Shown here piece after piece: positions 23,001 to 31,646 of a stretch of 31,646 nucleotides of DNA. The stretch lies in NCBI GenBank assembly GCA_937879875.1, contig CALFMN010000047.1, positions 1 through 31,646 on the forward strand, read 5' to 3'. This DNA comes from an uncultured Chloroflexota bacterium (GTDB lineage Bacteria > Chloroflexota > Dehalococcoidia > CAUJGQ01). Both the position numbers and the translations under genes were made by a program. The notes under the pieces were generated by a model. That model searched no databases. It saw only the letters and a list, made by a program, of their open reading frames with translations, and was not told the DNA's origin. Every line of letters starts with the position of its first letter. The stretch's first letter is position 1.

Positions 23001-23906
23001 ATGGCGCTGAACGCGGTTCGCAGCATCAGTGTGCCCACCTATGACAAGCTCCTCTGGCCCACCATCGCTGCCCTTCGTGACCTGGGTGGGTCGGGAACTA
23101 ACCGCGAAATCGATCAACGAGTCATCGCTATTGAGGGTCTATCGGAGGACCAACAGCTCGTGCCCCATGGCGATGGTCGACTCACCGAAGTTTCGTATCG
23201 TCTGATGTGGTCACGCACGTACTTGAAAAGCGCCGGGGCGCTTCAGAACAGCAGCCGAGGCGTCTGGGCGCTTACCGAGGTCGGCCGCTCCTTAACGGAA
23301 TCCGATGTGCTGGCGATTCCCCAACAGGTTCGTGCTCAGTACGCAGGGCGACCCGCCCGCCGCAAACGAACTGACGTCGTTCCACCCGAGCCAGAAGCCG
23401 TCCCGGCGCCAGACTCCATTATCGCATCGCTCAGCAGCACGGAGTTCGGAGAGTGGCGAGACTGGCTTCTTGAGGCTCTACGCGACATGCCCCCTCCCGC
23501 GTTTGAACGATTGGCGCAGCGACTCCTGCGCGAGGCTGGATTCGTACGCGTTGAGGTCACGGGTCGCAGCGGCGATGGGGGCATCGACGGCATTGGGGTC
23601 TTGCAGATGCAACTGCTTAGTTTTCAGGTCTTCTTTCAGTGCAAGCGATACCGCGGCAGTGTTGGTGCCGCAGCGGTGCGTGACTTTCGTGGTGCGATGG
23701 TCGGCCGCACTGACAAGGGAATCCTCATTACGACAGGCTATTTCACAGAGGATGCCAAACGAGAGGCAACCCGCGATGGTGCGCCCGCCCTTGACCTGAT
23801 CGACGGTGACCGTCTCTGCGATCTTTTGAAGACGTATGCATTGGGCGTGAGCACCCGTCAAGTGGATGAGGTGACCATCGACCCGAAGTGGTTTCGCTCC
23901 CTCTAA
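23001..23906 (+). CDS. Mrr-family restriction endonuclease
   Basis: Type IV-like (modification-dependent) restriction enzyme of 301 residues. The N-terminal part (about 10-120) is a winged-helix Mrr_N-like domain, YDKLLWPTIAALRDLGGSGT to RGVWALTEVG. The C-terminal nuclease domain (about 155-290) has the PD-(D/E)xK pattern: FERLAQRLLREAGF, then Asp192 and Asp196 in SGDGGIDGIG, and Gln213-Cys-Lys215 in FFQCKRYRG. It should cut methylated foreign DNA, although the specificity is unknown. The ATG lies ten bases after the CoA-transferase stop, with GAGG upstream. Codon third positions are visibly richer in A and T than the neighbours, suggesting horizontal transfer. No methyltransferase is nearby. 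Confidence 0.9.
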   Translation: MALNAVRSISVPTYDKLLWPTIAALRDLGGSGTNREIDQRVIAIEGLSEDQQLVPHGDGRLTEVSYRLMWSRTYLKSAGALQNSSRGVWALTEVGRSLTESDVLAIPQQVRAQYAGRPARRKRTDVVPPEPEAVPAPDSIIASLSSTEFGEWRDWLLEALRDMPPPAFERLAQRLLREAGFVRVEVTGRSGDGGIDGIGVLQMQLLSFQVFFQCKRYRGSVGAAAVRDFRGAMVGRTDKGILITTGYFTEDAKREATRDGAPALDLIDGDRLCDLLKTYALGVSTRQVDEVTIDPKWFRSL

Positions 23907-23957
23907 TCAAAAGACTCCGCCCAAACTGACCAGCAGCTTCCTACGCCATCGCGTGCC

Positions 23958-24260
23958 CTATGCCAGTTGCTCGCGGATCATCTGCGCCACGCCCAGCACG
24001 CCGATCACGATCACGGCCAGAATTGCGCCCGCCTGGTGACCGAAGATGCCGGCCAGCACGACGAAGGGAATACCCACGCCGACGATCGCCGTCACGTTGC
24101 CCGCATCGAGCTTGCGCGGCGCGGGCGGCTGCATGGCCGGCGCCTGTGCTAACCGCGCGTCGATGTGCCGGTCGATCTCGGCCAGAAAGGTATCCAGCGT
24201 GGCGTCGTCGATTTGCGGCAAACCGGACGTGGCGCCGGGCCTGGCGGGAAACTGCTGCAT
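23958..24260 (-). CDS. Small membrane protein
   Basis: Protein of 100 residues, not assigned to a family. The N-terminal half is soluble with an acidic helix (DDATLDTFLAEIDRHIDARL) and a Pro/Ala-rich linker. Two hydrophobic helices follow, NVTAIVGVGIPFVVLAGIFG and GAILAVIVIGVLGVAQMI. The ATG at 24260 has GAGGA about eleven bases upstream. It lies 17 bases after the GAF gene and is probably in one operon with it. Confidence 0.65.
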   Translation of the reverse strand: MQQFPARPGATSGLPQIDDATLDTFLAEIDRHIDARLAQAPAMQPPAPRKLDAGNVTAIVGVGIPFVVLAGIFGHQAGAILAVIVIGVLGVAQMIREQLA

Positions 24261-24277
24261 GGGAAACGGATCCTCGC

Positions 24278-24838
24278 TCAGAACCAGAAATTCTCGACGA
24301 TGTAACTCGCGTGGCGGGCCAGGGCGACCATCGCCCGTTCGTCCTCGTCGTCGAACGGATCGCCGTCGGCACGGTCGGTGACGTACATGCTGCCGCGTAC
24401 CTCGCCGTGCGCCCAGATCGGCACGCCGAGCATGCGCTGCATCACCGGGTGCTTCGGCGGGAAGCCGAAGGCGTACGGGTGATGCTCGAGGTCGTTGATC
24501 CGCACCGGCTTGCCGTCGCTGCGCAGGCTGCCGAGCGGCCCGTGGCCGGTGGGCGGCACTTTGAGACCTTTCATCTCCGCGCGCGTCAGACCGCTCGTGT
24601 AGAAGCCCTCCGTGCGGTCGTGCACGTCGGTAATCGCCAGCGCGGCGTAGCGGCCGTGCGTCAGTTCGTGCGCCAGATCGCAGATCGCCTGCAGCGCGTC
24701 GTCCGGCTTCACCGGGTGTGCGAAGCGACGATGCAGTGCAGCCAGCCGCAGCAGCGCCTCGACCTCGCCGTCGGGACGCGCGGCGGGCGGCGCCGTGGCC
24801 GCAACAGTGGCGGCAAGCGTGGCGTGCTCCGTGCTCAT
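24278..24838 (-). CDS. Stand-alone GAF-domain protein (DevS/DosS type)
   Basis: Sensor protein of 186 residues with a single GAF domain (about 45-185). The segment GHGPLGSLRSDGKPVRINDL, then FGFPPKHPVMQRMLGVPIWA and GSMYVTDRADGDPFDDEDE follow closely the GAF domains of the DevS/DosS histidine kinases that sense oxygen or redox state through heme. There is no kinase, cyclase or DNA-binding part, so any output must go through a partner. The heme-ligand histidine cannot be fixed with certainty. The ATG at 24838 was chosen over an upstream in-frame ATG because that one adds 14 unconserved residues. It precedes a small membrane protein by 17 bases. Confidence 0.85.
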   Translation of the reverse strand: MSTEHATLAATVAATAPPAARPDGEVEALLRLAALHRRFAHPVKPDDALQAICDLAHELTHGRYAALAITDVHDRTEGFYTSGLTRAEMKGLKVPPTGHGPLGSLRSDGKPVRINDLEHHPYAFGFPPKHPVMQRMLGVPIWAHGEVRGSMYVTDRADGDPFDDEDERAMVALARHASYIVENFWF

Positions 24839-24917
24839 AATCCCAGCGTACCCCTCGCACCGGCGCGACGCCAGCCGCAAGCGTCGGCACGTGGTCTGTT
24901 TACGTCCGGCGCGCGAC

Positions 24918-25151
24918 GCCCGCGCGGGGCACCTAACCCTGCTTCGGCTTCAGCCGAAGCTGTCCCTTCCCGAGGCGGGAAAGGGACTTCTGGAGCGTTC
25001 CAATCACCATGCGACGGCGGTGGGGCCGGGGTGTCCTTGCGGGACAGGCGGATGGTCTGCCATCCGTCCGTTCGTCCTCGACCCCAACCCTTCCCGTGTC
25101 GGGAAGGGAGACGCGGCTTCAGCCGCGGCGGGGTTAGGCCCTCGCGCGGGC
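24918..25151. repeat. Palindrome-rich repeat element, copy A
   Basis: Non-coding element with inverted ends: GCCCGCGCGGGGCACCTAAC at 24918-24937 (continuing CC) mirrors 25131-25151 (GGGTTAGGCCCTCGCGCGGG, then C). The core contains CTTCGGCTTCAGCCGAAG, GTCCCTTCCCG paired with GGGAAAGGGAC, and a GCGGCTTCAGCCGC hairpin. Its middle matches copy B at 28987-29193 in reverse orientation. The neighbouring 80 bases hold nothing else. Confidence 0.75.
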
Positions 25152-25181
25152 AGGAGCGGCTGCGGTCCGAGACAATCTTTG

Positions 25182-25937
25182 CTACCGCAGCACCGCGACG
25201 ACCGGTTCGCGCGCCGCAGCGGTGGCCAGCACGACGGTTTCGGCGCCGCCGCGGAGCAGCGCCCGAGCGATCGTCTCCGCCGCGGCGCGGCGCTCGGGCT
25301 CGGCCTTGTTCAGCACCGGCAGCCAGCGCGCCCCGGCCGGCACAGCTTTGCGGCCGCCATCCGCGTGCAGCAACACGCGAGCCACGGCATCGGGAGTGAT
25401 CGGCTCTCCCGGCCGCAGTTCACTCAGCGCCGCCACCCGCTGCGGCCGGTGGACCCATTCGTCCGTCAGCGGACGGCCGATGACATCGAGGCCGACGACG
25501 GCCAGCACCAGCGTCGTCGAAAGCGGGATCACCGGCTCGCCAACGCCCGGCGCTTTGAAGGGCCGGTTGCGGCTGCCGTCGGCCTCCAGCGCGAGCAATG
25601 CCAGTTCGGGCAGGTCCGCCAGCGCGTCCGCCTGCGCAACGCTGAGCGGCAGCCAGCGGCCCTTGTCGCCCCGGCCGGTCGCGATCGTGAGCGACGGCGA
25701 GTCGCGCAGCGCCACGACCACGGCTGCGCTGGGATCGGCGCCCTCAGCGACGACGAGCAGGGGCGGAGCTATGCCGCTGCGGGGCGGCGTGAAGCGAGTC
25801 GTACCGCCAACCACGGCCGTGTGGCCGGCAACAACTGCCTCGGCGGCGAGGCGGAAGAGGATCGTCGTCTTGCCGCCGCCGCCGACGATCGCGACCCGTT
25901 CGCGCGGCCCGAGCCGGAACGCCTCGAACAGGTTCAT
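25182..25937 (-). CDS. yqeC: YqeC-like molybdenum-hydroxylase accessory protein
   Basis: Putative nucleotide-binding protein of 251 residues, related to YqeC, which is linked by gene context to maturation of selenium-dependent molybdenum hydroxylases; its biochemical action is unknown. The P-loop VGGGGKTTILFRLA holds Lys23. LLALEADGSRNRPFKAPGVG and EPVIPLSTTLVLAVVGLDVI are typical of the family. It is the second gene in the window that points to molybdenum-hydroxylase assembly, 23 kb from the XdhC cassette. The ATG at 25935-25937 is 26 bases after the stop of the preceding gene. Length and order match YqeC proteins. Confidence 0.85.
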   Translation of the reverse strand: MNLFEAFRLGPRERVAIVGGGGKTTILFRLAAEAVVAGHTAVVGGTTRFTPPRSGIAPPLLVVAEGADPSAAVVVALRDSPSLTIATGRGDKGRWLPLSVAQADALADLPELALLALEADGSRNRPFKAPGVGEPVIPLSTTLVLAVVGLDVIGRPLTDEWVHRPQRVAALSELRPGEPITPDAVARVLLHADGGRKAVPAGARWLPVLNKAEPERRAAAETIARALLRGGAETVVLATAAAREPVVAVLR

Positions 25938-25963
25938 GCGCTGCGGTCCACGGCACCCGGCAT

Positions 25964-26650
25964 TCAGTGCAGCCCGGCAGCGATCTGAATCAACTCGTCG
26001 CGCGGCACGTCGGTGAGGTCGGCCTCGACGATGATCTCGATATTGTTCTTGATCACGAGGACGCGGTGCGGCTGCGTATTGCGCTGGGAGGGCGCGAGCG
26101 CATCGGCCATCTGGCGATTGCCCGGTCCGAACGTGCCCTGGACATACAGCCCCTGTGCGCCGCCCACGTCGATGAACGGGGAGCTGGCAGGACGGCCGCC
26201 CTGGCCGCCGCCCCGGCCAGTCCCCTCGCCCGGCTGAAAGCCGCCGCGGAAGAAGGCGCGGCCGCCGGCATCGTTGGCGCTCTGCGGCCGTTCATAGATC
26301 TGCACGAAAAGGCCATCCGGCTTGAGGTAGCTGAGCACCACGATGTTTGGGCTGCCGCCGCCTTTGACGTACTGTTCCCACGGTTGATAATCCGCGGGCA
26401 GCGATGCGGGCGTAAGCGGCGTAAAGCCCGCGCTCGATTGCAGGTGCGCGAAATCCACGAAACGGCGGGCCGCCGAACCGGGCGCGGCCGTGCCCGCTGC
26501 CGGCGCCGCGCCGCCCGTGCGCGTCTCGCCCACCGGCACGTTCTGGTTGTTCGCGCCGTTGCTGGAGACGTTCAGCAGCAGCTTCGGCAGCAAGACGAAC
26601 GCCGCGACGAGCAACGCCAGCGAGGCGGCCAGGGCAGCCACCAGCTTCAT
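25964..26650 (-). CDS. Membrane-anchored extracytoplasmic protein
   Basis: Protein of 228 residues with a signal anchor (residues 3-28, LVAALAASLALLVAAFVLLP), an Asn/Gly/Ala-rich linker, and an outer domain from about residue 70. In that domain FTPLTPASLPADYQPWEQYV and VLSYLKPDGLFVQIYERP resemble DUF4367-type domains seen in anti-sigma factors and sporulation-like proteins; the match is by eye. A Gly/Arg-rich insertion (GEGTGRGGGQGGRP) interrupts it. The start at 26650 is preferred over the longer frame, which overlaps recQ. Follows recQ by 28 bases in the same direction. Function unknown. Confidence 0.65.
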   Translation of the reverse strand: MKLVAALAASLALLVAAFVLLPKLLLNVSSNGANNQNVPVGETRTGGAAPAAGTAAPGSAARRFVDFAHLQSSAGFTPLTPASLPADYQPWEQYVKGGGSPNIVVLSYLKPDGLFVQIYERPQSANDAGGRAFFRGGFQPGEGTGRGGGQGGRPASSPFIDVGGAQGLYVQGTFGPGNRQMADALAPSQRNTQPHRVLVIKNNIEIIVEADLTDVPRDELIQIAAGLH

Positions 26651-26678
26651 CTCGCTACGCCTCGCCACCCGCCGCGGC

Positions 26679-28940
<2,262 letters not shown>

Positions 28941-28986
28941 TGCGTCTGGATCTTAGCGAGCGAAGCCGCCACGCGGCAAACTGTGG

Positions 28987-29193
28987 CCTAACCCTGCCTT
29001 CGCAGGCGAAGGCTGTCCCTTCCCGACATGTCCCTTCCCGACACAGGAAGGGTGGGGTTCGAGAGCGACCCGATGGTTGGAGGCCACCCCGCCGCCGTCG
29101 CATGGTGTATGGAGCGCTCCAGAAGTCCCTTGCCCGTTTCGGGAAGGGACAGATTTGCCTTCAGGCAAAACAGGGTTAGGCGCCCCGCGCGGC
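28987..29193. repeat. Palindrome-rich repeat element, copy B
   Basis: Non-coding element ending in CCTAACCC (28987-28994) and GGGTTAGG (29173-29180), followed by CGCCCCGCGCGG, which mirrors the left end of copy A. The internal text CGCATGGTG...GGAGCGCTCCAGAA matches the reverse complement of copy A, so the two lie in opposite orientation. Internal hairpins include CTTCGCAGGCGAAG and GTCCCTTGCCC paired with a GGGAAGGGAC tract. Confidence 0.75.
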
Positions 29194-29231
29194 CGTCGCA
29201 GCCCGGGGACCGGGCACAGTGTGCAGAGCAA

Positions 29232-29261
29232 GCCCCCTCTCCCGAATCTGGGAGAGGGGGC
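29232..29261 (-). terminator. Hairpin after the ribosomal-protein genes
   Basis: Perfect 12-bp stem, GCCCCCTCTCCC (29232-29243) and GGGAGAGGGGGC (29250-29261), loop GAATCT, 22 bases beyond the rplL stop. There is no strong U-run. The sequence is very similar to the palindrome region near 2257-2280, so it may be a copied repeat serving as a terminator. Confidence 0.55.
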
Positions 29262-29282
29262 AATGGCTGAAGACCGACGCGC

Positions 29283-29681
29283 TTACTTGACCTCGACGCC
29301 GGCGCCGGCGTCGGCCAGTTTCGACTTGATCGACTCGGCCTCGTCTTTGGTGATGCCTTCTTTGACGGCTACCGGGGCGCTCTCGACCAGATCCTTGGCC
29401 TCTTTCAGGCCAAGCGACGTGACCTCGCGCACGGCCTTGATCACGCCGATCTTGTTGTCGCCGAAGTTGGTGAGCATGACCGTGAACTCGGTCTGCTCCT
29501 CGGCCGGCGCCTCGGGCGCCGCGGCCGCGCCCGCCCCGGGCATCGCGCCCGCGGCCATCATCATCGGCGCCGCCGCCGTGACCCCGAAGACCTCTTCGAT
29601 CTGCTTGTTCAGGTCGCGCAGCTCAAGGATCGTCATCTCTTTGATGATGTCCAGCACCTGCTCCACACGCTCGCTTGCCAT
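29283..29681 (-). CDS. rplL: 50S ribosomal protein L7/L12
   Basis: Stalk protein of the large ribosomal subunit that recruits translation GTPases; present in several copies bound to L10. The 132-residue sequence has the N-terminal dimer domain (VEQVLDIIKEMTILELRDLN), an Ala/Gly/Pro-rich hinge (about 43-60) and the C-terminal factor-binding domain (GDNKIGVIKAVREVTSLGLK, KDLVESAPVAVKEGITKDEA). AGGAGG lies upstream of the ATG. It follows rplJ by 63 bases. Confidence 0.98.
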   Translation of the reverse strand: MASERVEQVLDIIKEMTILELRDLNKQIEEVFGVTAAAPMMMAAGAMPGAGAAAAPEAPAEEQTEFTVMLTNFGDNKIGVIKAVREVTSLGLKEAKDLVESAPVAVKEGITKDEAESIKSKLADAGAGVEVK

Positions 29682-29744
29682 CGCTGTTGTTCCTCCTGCG
29701 CCCCGGCGCTCGCCGGGGGATCGTCCCTGACTGGATGCCGTTCG

Positions 29745-30275
29745 CTACGCGGCGCTGTTTTCGAGCTGATTGGCCCGCGCGTCAACCAGACCGGCGAACT
29801 GCTGAATTGTGCCCTGCAGCAGGCTCGCGAACGTCGCCACCGGCGAGCGCAGACCGCCAATGAGGTTGGCCAGCAGTTGCTCTTTGGAAGGCAGACTGGC
29901 GATGTCGCCCAGCTCGTTGGCGCTGAGCACCAGCCCGTCCACGAACGCCGAATTGACGGTGAGCGCATTGCGCGCCGTGCGCATGTACTCCTGCACCGCC
30001 TTCGCCGGCGTGGCCACGTCGCCGTAGCCGAACAGAATCGCCGCCGGGCCGATGCCCAGCTCGGCCACGCGCGGCTGGCCCGCGCGCTCGGCGGCGATCT
30101 TCAGCAGGGTGTTCTTGACCACGCGCACTTCGACGCCGGCGTCGCGCATCCGCCGGCGCAAGACCATCATTTCGGCCACGCTCAGGCCGCGATAGGCGGT
30201 GCTGATCGCGATCGTCGCGCGCGAAACCAGGTCCTGCAGTTCATCGACCTGCTGCTCTTTGCGTGCCGTTGGCAC
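29745..30275 (-). CDS. rplJ: 50S ribosomal protein L10
   Basis: Base of the L7/L12 stalk, 176 residues. The start is GTG at 30275, giving the family N-terminus VPTARKEQQVDELQ, with GGGAGGG about eight bases upstream; the frame is open for another 69 codons, but those overlap the leader RNA and are not coding. Conserved features are STAYRGLSVAEMMVLRRRMR and VVKNTLLKIAAERAG in the RNA-binding domain and an L7/L12-binding helix at the C-terminus (LIGGLRSPVATFASLLQGTI). Probably autoregulated through its leader. Confidence 0.96.
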   Translation of the reverse strand: MPTARKEQQVDELQDLVSRATIAISTAYRGLSVAEMMVLRRRMRDAGVEVRVVKNTLLKIAAERAGQPRVAELGIGPAAILFGYGDVATPAKAVQEYMRTARNALTVNSAFVDGLVLSANELGDIASLPSKEQLLANLIGGLRSPVATFASLLQGTIQQFAGLVDARANQLENSAA

Positions 30276-30568
30276 GGTTCGTGCCCTCCCTTCGCCGCGG
30301 CCGGCGAGCGGCTTGCTCGCGCGGCGCGACCATCTCGTGCGTCTGCCGCACCTGTTCGACCAGCCGCGGCGCTGCCTGCCCGATCGTTCGCCGGCGACGG
30401 ACAGACAAAAGACCCTCGCACCAGAGAGGCACGAGGGTCCGCGGCCGGCAGTTTCCCGGCGCGCTGCGCCGGAAGCCGGCACCGGATCGCTCGCCTCGGC
30501 AGGTTGGGGAATTAAGGCCGCGTGGCCGCCTGCTGTCTCTGGCGTGGATCGGCGACTATGCAGTTGTC
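30276..30568 (-). promoter_or_regulatory. L10 leader RNA region
   Basis: The gap before rplJ carries structured RNA. On the minus strand a composite hairpin at 30480-30444 has a lower stem GCCGGC/GCCGGC, an asymmetric internal loop (2 against 6 bases, containing GAAACT), and an upper stem CCGGCGC/GCGCCGG with loop AGC. An attenuator follows at 30439-30405. The layout is that of L10-responsive leaders, in which L10 or L10-L12 binding sets readthrough; the exact consensus could not be checked. Confidence 0.5.
30405..30439 (-). terminator. Attenuator before rplJ
   Basis: On the minus strand GACCCTCGTGCC pairs with GGTGCGAGGGTC (two G-U pairs) across loop TCTCT, followed directly by TTTTGTCTGT. 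This is the only hairpin in the window with a clear U-run. It lies 129 bases upstream of the L10 start, so it must control entry into rplJ-rplL rather than merely end rplA. Confidence 0.65.
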
Positions 30569-30574
30569 CGGGCC

Positions 30575-30580
30575 AGTATA
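30575..30580 (-). promoter_or_regulatory. Possible promoter of the rplJ-rplL unit
   Basis: TATACT on the minus strand, just after the rplA stop, matches five of six -10 positions. Transcription starting near 30568 would include the leader and attenuator. The same TATACT box appears upstream of pspA and of the site-2 protease. No -35 was recognised. Confidence 0.35.
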
Positions 30581-30593
30581 GCCGATCGCGCGC

Positions 30594-31307
30594 TTACTGC
30601 GCCTGCAGCGTCAACGTCGGCGTCAGGTCCAGATGGATGCCCGGTCCCATCGTCGTCGTCACGGTGACGCTGCGGATGTACTGGCCCTTGGCGCCGCTGG
30701 GTTTGGCCTGCACGATCGCCTGCATCAGCGTGGCCATGTTGCCGAGCAGCGCCGCTTCGTCAAAGCTGACCTTGCCGATCGGCACGTGCATCAGCGCGGT
30801 GCGGTCGAGGCGGAACTCGACACGGCCCTGGCGGGCGTCGTTCACGGCGCGGGCGATGTCCTGCGGCTCGACCACGGTGCCGGAGCGCGGGTTCGGCATC
30901 AGGCCGCGCGGACCGAGCACGCGGCCGAGCCGGCCGACCTTGCCCATCAGGTCGCGCACGGCCAGCGCCACATCGAAGTCCGTCCAGCCGCCCTGGATCT
31001 GATTGATCAGATCGTCGCTGCCGACGAAATCGGCGCCGGCCTCCTGAGCCGTGCGCGCCGCCTCGCCCTCGGCGAAAACGAGCACGCGTACGGTCTTGCC
31101 CAGGCCGTGCGGCAGGAGCGCCGTGCCGCGCACCTGCTGGTCGGCGTGGCGCGGGTCCAGCCCGGTGCGGAGATGGACCTCAACCGTCTCGTCGAATTTG
31201 GCGAAGTGCGCCTCTTTGGCAAGCTTGATGCCCTCTTCCGGGCTGTAGAGCTTGCTCTTATCGACGAGCTTCGCGACCGCGGTGTACTGCTTGCCGTGTT
31301 TCGGCAT
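30594..31307 (-). CDS. rplA: 50S ribosomal protein L1
   Basis: L1-stalk protein of the large subunit that assists release of deacylated tRNA; it also represses its own operon in many bacteria. The 237-residue sequence starts MPKHGKQYTAVAKLVDK and shows the L1 signatures GLDPRHADQQVRGTALLPHG and GRVLGPRGLMPNPRSGTV; the last is the RNA-binding loop. AAGGAG lies nine bases before the ATG. Downstream are rplJ and rplL in standard order. Upstream, where rplK is normally found within a few dozen bases, there are at least 339 non-coding bases of hairpins up to the window end. Confidence 0.97.
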   Translation of the reverse strand: MPKHGKQYTAVAKLVDKSKLYSPEEGIKLAKEAHFAKFDETVEVHLRTGLDPRHADQQVRGTALLPHGLGKTVRVLVFAEGEAARTAQEAGADFVGSDDLINQIQGGWTDFDVALAVRDLMGKVGRLGRVLGPRGLMPNPRSGTVVEPQDIARAVNDARQGRVEFRLDRTALMHVPIGKVSFDEAALLGNMATLMQAIVQAKPSGAKGQYIRSVTVTTTMGPGIHLDLTPTLTLQAQ

Positions 31308-31516
31308 GGCTCAAAACTCCTTCGGGCGCCACGCTCAGGCGGCTGTCCCTCCCTCTCGCCCACATCGGGCGGAGGTACGTTTGCAGCGGGGCGTCTCCTC
31401 ACCCCCTTCCCCTCTCCATTTCATGGAGAGGGGCGATCCTGAGACGTGCGTTCGCGGCTGGCGGCGCGCCGCTGGTCGCGCCCACCGGCGCGAAGGGCGC
31501 ACGCCATGCGCCCCTA
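31308..31516. repeat. Non-coding region with G-rich hairpins before rplA
   Basis: No gene is seen. An 11-bp hairpin with CCCCTCTCCAT and ATGGAGAGGGG arms lies at 31409-31433, and GGGCGCA-CGCCA-TGCGCCC at 31495-31513 is followed by CCTAC. Both are of the same style as the palindromes at 2252-2267, 2433-2450, 3964-3991 and 29232-29261. Confidence 0.6.
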
Positions 31517-31646
31517 CAACAGATCGAAAAGCCCCGCCTTCAGCCTTATTGCCTCGTACCAGGATCTCCCCTTCCCCCACTACTAGGGGAAGGGGAGAGC
31601 CTGGTACGAGGCAATAAGGCTGAAGGCGGGGCTTTTCGATCTGTTG
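31517..31646. repeat. 61-bp inverted repeat at the window end
   Basis: Arms 31517-31577 and 31586-31646 pair with a single mismatch (31564 against 31599) around an eight-base loop CACTACTA. The right arm ends exactly at the last base of the window. The inner part, CTCCCCTTCCCC with its complement, has the same style as other G-rich palindromes here. A true long hairpin element or a fold-back artefact of assembly are both possible. Confidence 0.85.

Noticed and set aside
28988..29263. Peptides encoded within the repeat elements (for example with SLPETGKGLLERS)
   Set aside because: Both copies can be translated to similar short peptides, but they are palindromic repeats without ribosome-binding sites, and both strands give comparable frames.

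Overview
The window is a 31.6-kb piece of a high-GC bacterial chromosome with dense, mostly minus-strand genes and strong Shine-Dalgarno sequences. The gene set (PspA with its partner PspAA, a MurT/GatD peptidoglycan amidation pair, a DevS-type GAF protein, secreted proteins carrying 'GWNLV' modules, and short G-rich palindromes between genes) fits a monoderm-like lineage. A Chloroflexota relative is my best inference; a high-GC actinobacterial relative is the main alternative. No rRNA or tRNA gene, CRISPR array, transposase or integrase was seen.

Layout. 1-2231 (-): a CoxF/CoxD/CoxE-like cassette (XdhC-type protein, MoxR ATPase, VWA protein cut by the window edge) of the kind that matures molybdenum hydroxylases. 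2483-4724 (-): an amidase and the deazaguanine enzyme QueE. 4958-6001 (+): a secreted amicyanin-like copper protein. 6199-7333 (-): pspA and pspAA. 7583-10580 (+): a membrane Ser/Thr kinase followed by a kinase-less protein with a similar outer domain. 10816-10965 (+): a tiny membrane protein. 11039-14668 (-): gatD, murT and a site-2 protease. 14764-17062: a TetR repressor divergent from an EmrB/QacA-type exporter. 17327-18452 (+): four very small genes, two of which encode related N/Q-rich repeat peptides. 18807-20351 (+): a secreted CAP-domain protein. 20472-22990 (+): a Rieske fusion protein and a two-subunit CoA-transferase whose A subunit is interrupted by an in-frame TAG. 23001-23906 (+): an Mrr-type restriction enzyme of different base composition. 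23958-28940 (-): a small membrane protein, a GAF protein, a YqeC-like protein, a lipid-anchored or membrane-anchored protein and RecQ. 29283-31307 (-): ribosomal proteins L7/L12, L10 and L1.

Connections. The XdhC/MoxR/VWA cassette and the distant YqeC-like gene both point to molybdenum-hydroxylase maturation, although no hydroxylase is in view. The copper protein and the CAP protein share a duplicated surface module. The kinase and the gene after it share an extracellular domain. The exporter is probably repressed by its divergent TetR through a pair of direct repeats overlapping its promoter. L10-L7/L12 is preceded by a leader with a U-tailed attenuator.

Repeats. A pair of about 0.2-kb elements with CCTAACCC/GGGTTAGG ends lies in opposite orientation 4 kb apart. 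G-rich hairpins of similar style occur in several other gaps. The window ends in a 61-bp-arm inverted repeat where rplK would be expected; this is either a real element or a fold-back assembly artefact.

The best candidates for something undescribed are the micro-gene cluster at 17327-18452, the Rieske fusion, and the kinase/orphan-sensor pair.
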